Positions 56,254 to 59,243 of a stretch of 59,243 nucleotides of DNA are shown one piece after another. Numbering within the stretch: position 1 is the first letter of the stretch; each line of letters starts with the position of its first letter. The notes beneath the pieces were generated by a model. It was not told where the DNA came from. It ran no database searches and saw only the letters and a program-made list of their open reading frames with translations. The position numbers were made by a program, and so were the translations under genes. Source of the stretch: Helicobacteraceae bacterium (GTDB lineage: Bacteria > Campylobacterota > Campylobacteria > Campylobacterales > Sulfurimonadaceae); NCBI GenBank assembly GCA_021163845.1, contig JAGGTH010000053.1:1-59243 (forward strand). Reading direction: 5' to 3'.

Positions 56254-56802
56254 CTATTTGTTTCCTTTGATATAGGCTTTAATGATCTCTTGACGCTCTT
56301 GGGGTCTATCTCCACCACTTCGGCCAAGAGTCGGTACAGATTCTAGTTTTCTGATAGTCTGCATTGATTCTTGTGTTGCCTGACCAAAGATAGTGTGGTA
56401 GCCGTTGAGCCAAGGTGTCGTATTTGTGGTGATAAAAAACTGACTTCCATTTGTATGGGGGCCTGCATTTGCCATAGCGAGAATGCCCGCTTTGTCAAAT
56501 ACTTTGCCTTGAAATTCATCTTTGAATTTTCCTCCCCAAATACTCTCTCCACCCATACCACTTTCAGTTGGATCACCACCTTGGATCATAAAGCCTTTGA
56601 TAATACGGTGAAAAGCTATACCATTGTAGTAGCCATTTTTGACATGAGTCGTGAAGTTCTCAACTGCAAGGGGGGCAATATCAGAGAAAAGATGAAGCTC
56701 GATATTACCTTGTGTAGTTTCAAGTATGACAGTTTGTTGTGTACTTTGCCCACTGAGTTGAAGAGTTAGACAGAGAGTTAATAAGAGAAATATTTTTTTC
56801 AC
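56254..56802 (-). CDS. Periplasmic cyclophilin-type peptidyl-prolyl isomerase
   Basis: The 182 residues begin with a signal peptide ([16 protein letters not shown]) and contain the cyclophilin core: [34 protein letters not shown] with the catalytic Arg, GSQFFITT and LNGYHTIFG. The start overlaps the msrB stop by 4 bases (ATGA). It should assist folding of secreted proteins. Confidence 0.95.
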   Translation of the reverse strand: MKKIFLLLTLCLTLQLSGQSTQQTVILETTQGNIELHLFSDIAPLAVENFTTHVKNGYYNGIAFHRIIKGFMIQGGDPTESGMGGESIWGGKFKDEFQGKVFDKAGILAMANAGPHTNGSQFFITTNTTPWLNGYHTIFGQATQESMQTIRKLESVPTLGRSGGDRPQERQEIIKAYIKGNK

Positions 56803-57200
56803 GACTCTTCACTTTCTTCAAAAGTCAAGCAAACAGAATTGATACAGTAGCGAAGACCTGTTGGTTCTGGTCCATCAGGAAAAACATGCCCTAAATGTGC
56901 ATCACAAGTACTGCAACGCACTTCAGTTCGAATCATTCCATGACTTATATCCTTGATCTCAGTAATGGCATCTTCGATCGATTCATAGTAGCTTGGCCAG
57001 CCTGTTCCCGAATCAAACTTTGTATAGGATTCAAAAAGAGGCGCATCGCAACACACACATCTATAAATTCCATCTTCACTATGGTGATAAAACTCTCCAG
57101 AAAAAGGAGCTTCTGTGCCATGTTCACGACATACCTGATAGGCGAGGGGGCTAAGTTGTGCTTTCCACTCTTGTGGAGTTTTGCTGATTTTTGTACTCAC
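56799..57200 (-). CDS. msrB: Peptide methionine-R-sulfoxide reductase
   Basis: MsrB repairs oxidised methionine. The 133 residues have the two zinc-binding CxxC pairs (CVCC and CSTC) and the catalytic motif RYCINSV near 120-126, plus [11 protein letters not shown]. No signal peptide is visible. The gene start overlaps the previous gene's end by 50 bases on the same strand, an unusually long overlap. Confidence 0.95.
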   Translation of the reverse strand: MSTKISKTPQEWKAQLSPLAYQVCREHGTEAPFSGEFYHHSEDGIYRCVCCDAPLFESYTKFDSGTGWPSYYESIEDAITEIKDISHGMIRTEVRCSTCDAHLGHVFPDGPEPTGLRYCINSVCLTFEESEES

Positions 57201-58686
57201 TTTGAAATTCCTTTATCACTTCACACTCTTCTTCATAGACCAGATAGAGTGAATCTGTTGCTATATATTTTGCATAGTCTAGACGCATTTTTTCTGTTTG
57301 ACAGATATCTAGCAAGATCACAAACTTTGCATGAAGACCGCTTATCTGCTCATAGGTAGATAAAACAAGAGAGTCGAGTTTTTGATCGATTAAATTTTTA
57401 GAACTATCTAATAATATAGCTTTATCCCTGATAAAAAATTCGAGGTCGTCATTTAATTTCTCTTTACTTAAGCTATTTGAAACAACGAGGATATCTTTGG
57501 CATCATGTTGTTTGAGAATTTTCGCTATGAGGTGAAGTGTTTTAGCAAGTTCATTTCCTTGTTCAAAGAAAACCTGGGTGTGCAAACTATGATATATCTC
57601 AGAGAACACAAAATCGGTATCTTCCTTTTCTTGGTTTGTGACAAGTAAAAGGGTAGATTTTTCTTGAATATGATGCAAATAAGCGATGAAGTTTTCTCCA
57701 AGAAGTTCAGAGTCATCACAGAGTATCAAGTCAGAGATATGAAAGCTACTTTTCATAAGCCTGTCTTCGATAACAAGGGTGTCCTCTACTAAAGGTCTTT
57801 TGAGCTTTGAAAGATGCTTATTAACTAACTCCAGTGGAGTGATAATATGAATCGAAGTGATGTCGAGTTCGACAATAGCATGTTCTATAGTATTGATAAG
57901 CTTTTGTTTGAGGATATCACAAGCGAGCGTTGTTGGTTCAATAATAGTGATATCAAGATGAGGATTTTTGAGTTTTTCAAAAATTGCCTTGAGAAGAAGC
58001 ACACTCGTTTTTCCTCCACTTGTTTTAGAGAAGAGAGTATGATGGGATGTAAGCTTTGCATCGATAAAATCTCTTTGTTCTTGTGTACATAAGCTTAAAG
58101 TTCCATCATCATGACAGATGATATACTGGATCAGTAGATTTCCAATAATATCAGCTACTTTTGGGAGTGTTGGCGTAGCTTTTTTTACATCTCGTAGCTT
58201 TTGGAGTATCGAGTCTTTTGAACTGTCGTTGAACATTACGCGTTCACGGGGTAAAAGCTCTTTGAATGAAATATCTAAGTGCTCATATTCATCAGCATTT
58301 AAATTTTCCATTAAAAGGAAATTGAAGATCTCTACGCCATCTGTATGTGTGAGCTCATTGAATTTTTTCTTGATAAACTCATGGGTGTTTTCAAATGAGA
58401 GTGATTTGTCTGAGACCTCTTGATTCTTTGCCTTTGTGATGGTTGCATTTTTTAAATCATCATAGGACCATTCTTTGTATTCAAACAGATAAAGACCACG
58501 ATTGGGATCCAAGATAAAGAGTGGGACAAAAAAGGCTTTGTTGTGATGAAAGATCGTTTTGTTCTCAAACAAAAGAAGCTTTTTCTCTTCGCATATCTCT
58601 TTTAGCTTTTTGACAAGTAAAGAGTCTGGAAGTTGAAGGTCTTGTTTGTTTTTTTTAAAGAGTGAGTTAAAGAATGTAAAATTCAT
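57151..58686 (-). CDS. NERD-like nuclease/degenerate superfamily 1 helicase protein
   Basis: The 511 residues start with a NERD-like segment ([20 protein letters not shown] near 52-71), a nuclease-related domain with an acidic-Lys pattern. A P-loop follows near residue 223 ([12 protein letters not shown]), a Walker-B-like ILCDDSELL near 313 and a motif-V-like [16 protein letters not shown] near 465. This order resembles NERD/UvrD-type helicases, but the canonical GxGKT and DExQ forms are altered. It is probably a degenerate or divergent helicase. Nothing around it points to a specific pathway. Confidence 0.62.
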   Translation of the reverse strand: MNFTFFNSLFKKNKQDLQLPDSLLVKKLKEICEEKKLLLFENKTIFHHNKAFFVPLFILDPNRGLYLFEYKEWSYDDLKNATITKAKNQEVSDKSLSFENTHEFIKKKFNELTHTDGVEIFNFLLMENLNADEYEHLDISFKELLPRERVMFNDSSKDSILQKLRDVKKATPTLPKVADIIGNLLIQYIICHDDGTLSLCTQEQRDFIDAKLTSHHTLFSKTSGGKTSVLLLKAIFEKLKNPHLDITIIEPTTLACDILKQKLINTIEHAIVELDITSIHIITPLELVNKHLSKLKRPLVEDTLVIEDRLMKSSFHISDLILCDDSELLGENFIAYLHHIQEKSTLLLVTNQEKEDTDFVFSEIYHSLHTQVFFEQGNELAKTLHLIAKILKQHDAKDILVVSNSLSKEKLNDDLEFFIRDKAILLDSSKNLIDQKLDSLVLSTYEQISGLHAKFVILLDICQTEKMRLDYAKYIATDSLYLVYEEECEVIKEFQSEYKNQQNSTRVESTT

Positions 58687-58729
58687 GAGGAAAGATTTAA
58701 TTTGTCGTCAAATGACGACAAATTAATAA

Positions 58730-59014
58730 TTATTTGCCAGCTGCAACACGGTCTTTAAGACCTTTACCAGCTTTAAATTTAGGAACCATTTTATCTTGAG
58801 TCGTATAAGTTTTATCAGTACCTGGAACTTTACCACTTTTACCTTTTTGTAAAGATGATTCAAAACTTCCGAATCCAACTAAAGAAACATTTTCTTTTTT
58901 TACAAGTGCTTCAGTTACAGCATCTGTAAATGCTTTAATAGCTGCTTCAGCTTCAACTTTAGTTTTGTAATTACCGCTAGCTTGTACTAATTCAACGAAT
59001 TGAGCTTTATTCAT
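58730..59014 (-). CDS. hup: HU-family DNA-binding protein
   Basis: HU bends DNA and shapes the nucleoid. The 94 residues start MNKAQFVELVQASGNYKTK and contain the DNA-arm region VSLVGFGSFESSLQKGKSG and a basic C-terminus, the HU/IHF fold. AAGGGTA precedes the ATG. The 229 bases beyond it to the window end hold its promoter region, with no other feature I recognise. Confidence 0.96.
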   Translation of the reverse strand: MNKAQFVELVQASGNYKTKVEAEAAIKAFTDAVTEALVKKENVSLVGFGSFESSLQKGKSGKVPGTDKTYTTQDKMVPKFKAGKGLKDRVAAGK

Positions 59015-59243
59015 AAATTTACCCTTGGATTAAAATTTTGTGAAACTACTCCCCACTAGACCCCAAAAGCCTTTGTATGTGGCAAATAATTCAGCTACGG
59101 ATACTTTATAGTTTATTTCCTTAAATGTTTCTTCTTTTTAGTAAAAAGTGTCAATAAATGTGAAAAATTTGTTTTTTTACCCCCATATTTACTACCTTTG
59201 AGGAGATATTTAAAAGAGAAGTCGAATTTTTTATAGATAATTA

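Noticed and set aside
1-59243. CRISPR arrays, insertion sequences, rRNA genes, prophage
   Set aside because: No regularly spaced repeats, transposase genes, rRNA sequence or phage modules were seen.

Overview
The window looks like one contiguous stretch of chromosome from a Campylobacterota (epsilonproteobacterial) bacterium, probably close to Sulfurimonas or Sulfuricurvum. The genes are densely packed, AT-rich and on both strands. Evidence for the group is the replication-initiation regulator HobA, the order lysC-hobA-holB-folP, the orders panB-ruvB and cheY-prmA-ftsH-(PSD-like)-pssA (both known from Helicobacter pylori), and a CetA/CetB-type split energy-taxis receptor. I see no rRNA, insertion sequence, prophage or CRISPR array. 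No stretch over 300 bases is unexplained: the longest gene-poor part, 10054-10445, holds a tRNA and the long leader of a cold-shock gene.

Layout. 1-9.5 kb: 5' part of rimO (reverse), a BaiN-like flavoprotein, an Ig-like lipoprotein with an outer-membrane protein, tRNA-Val, pckA, then dedA-like, uvrB and a DUF1622 gene in reverse. 9.6-15.2 kb: two small coiled-coil/ZapA-like genes, tRNA-Arg, a cold-shock gene, then reverse trpA, an Hpt gene and a three-gene cassette (retropepsin-like lipoprotein, inactive-transglutaminase 7TM protein, RimK-like ATP-grasp ligase). 15.3-26 kb: panB-ruvB-PerM, lpxL (reverse), a PDC-domain membrane protein, hisH-hisA, cheY-prmA-ftsH-PSD-like-pssA. 26-31.6 kb: a large TPR protein, serS and metF (reverse), serB and a small conserved gene. 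31.7-36.4 kb: pstSCAB-phoU behind a Pho-box-like promoter. 36.4-41.6 kb: an OmpA-domain protein, rpsF-ssb-rpsR (reverse), a polysaccharide-deacetylase-like protein and dprA. 41.7-45 kb: a cytochrome b5/DUF2231 membrane module joined in frame to a 2-oxoacid oxidoreductase alpha subunit but interrupted by one UGA, then the beta subunit. 45-50 kb (reverse): queA, tatC, tatB, hemW, cetA, cetB. 50-54 kb: rppH, lysC, hobA, holB, folP. 54-59 kb (reverse): a PiT transporter, a Sel1-repeat gene, a cyclophilin, msrB, a degenerate NERD/helicase-like gene and hup.

Most of this is housekeeping. Three things stand out. First, the word TTGGGATGTA (core GGATGTA) recurs far more often than expected, in several reading frames and on both strands, with one 17-base identity between two unrelated genes. 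This looks like a DNA-level signal such as an uptake, Chi-like or segregation motif. Second, an in-frame UGA interrupts what would otherwise be one 818-residue protein linking a heme/membrane module to a 2-oxoacid oxidoreductase. It may be a selenocysteine codon, a nonsense mutation or an error, and a hairpin starts at the UGA. Third, there is a translationally coupled ATP-grasp/retropepsin/7TM cassette of little-known function. All counts and folds were made by eye.
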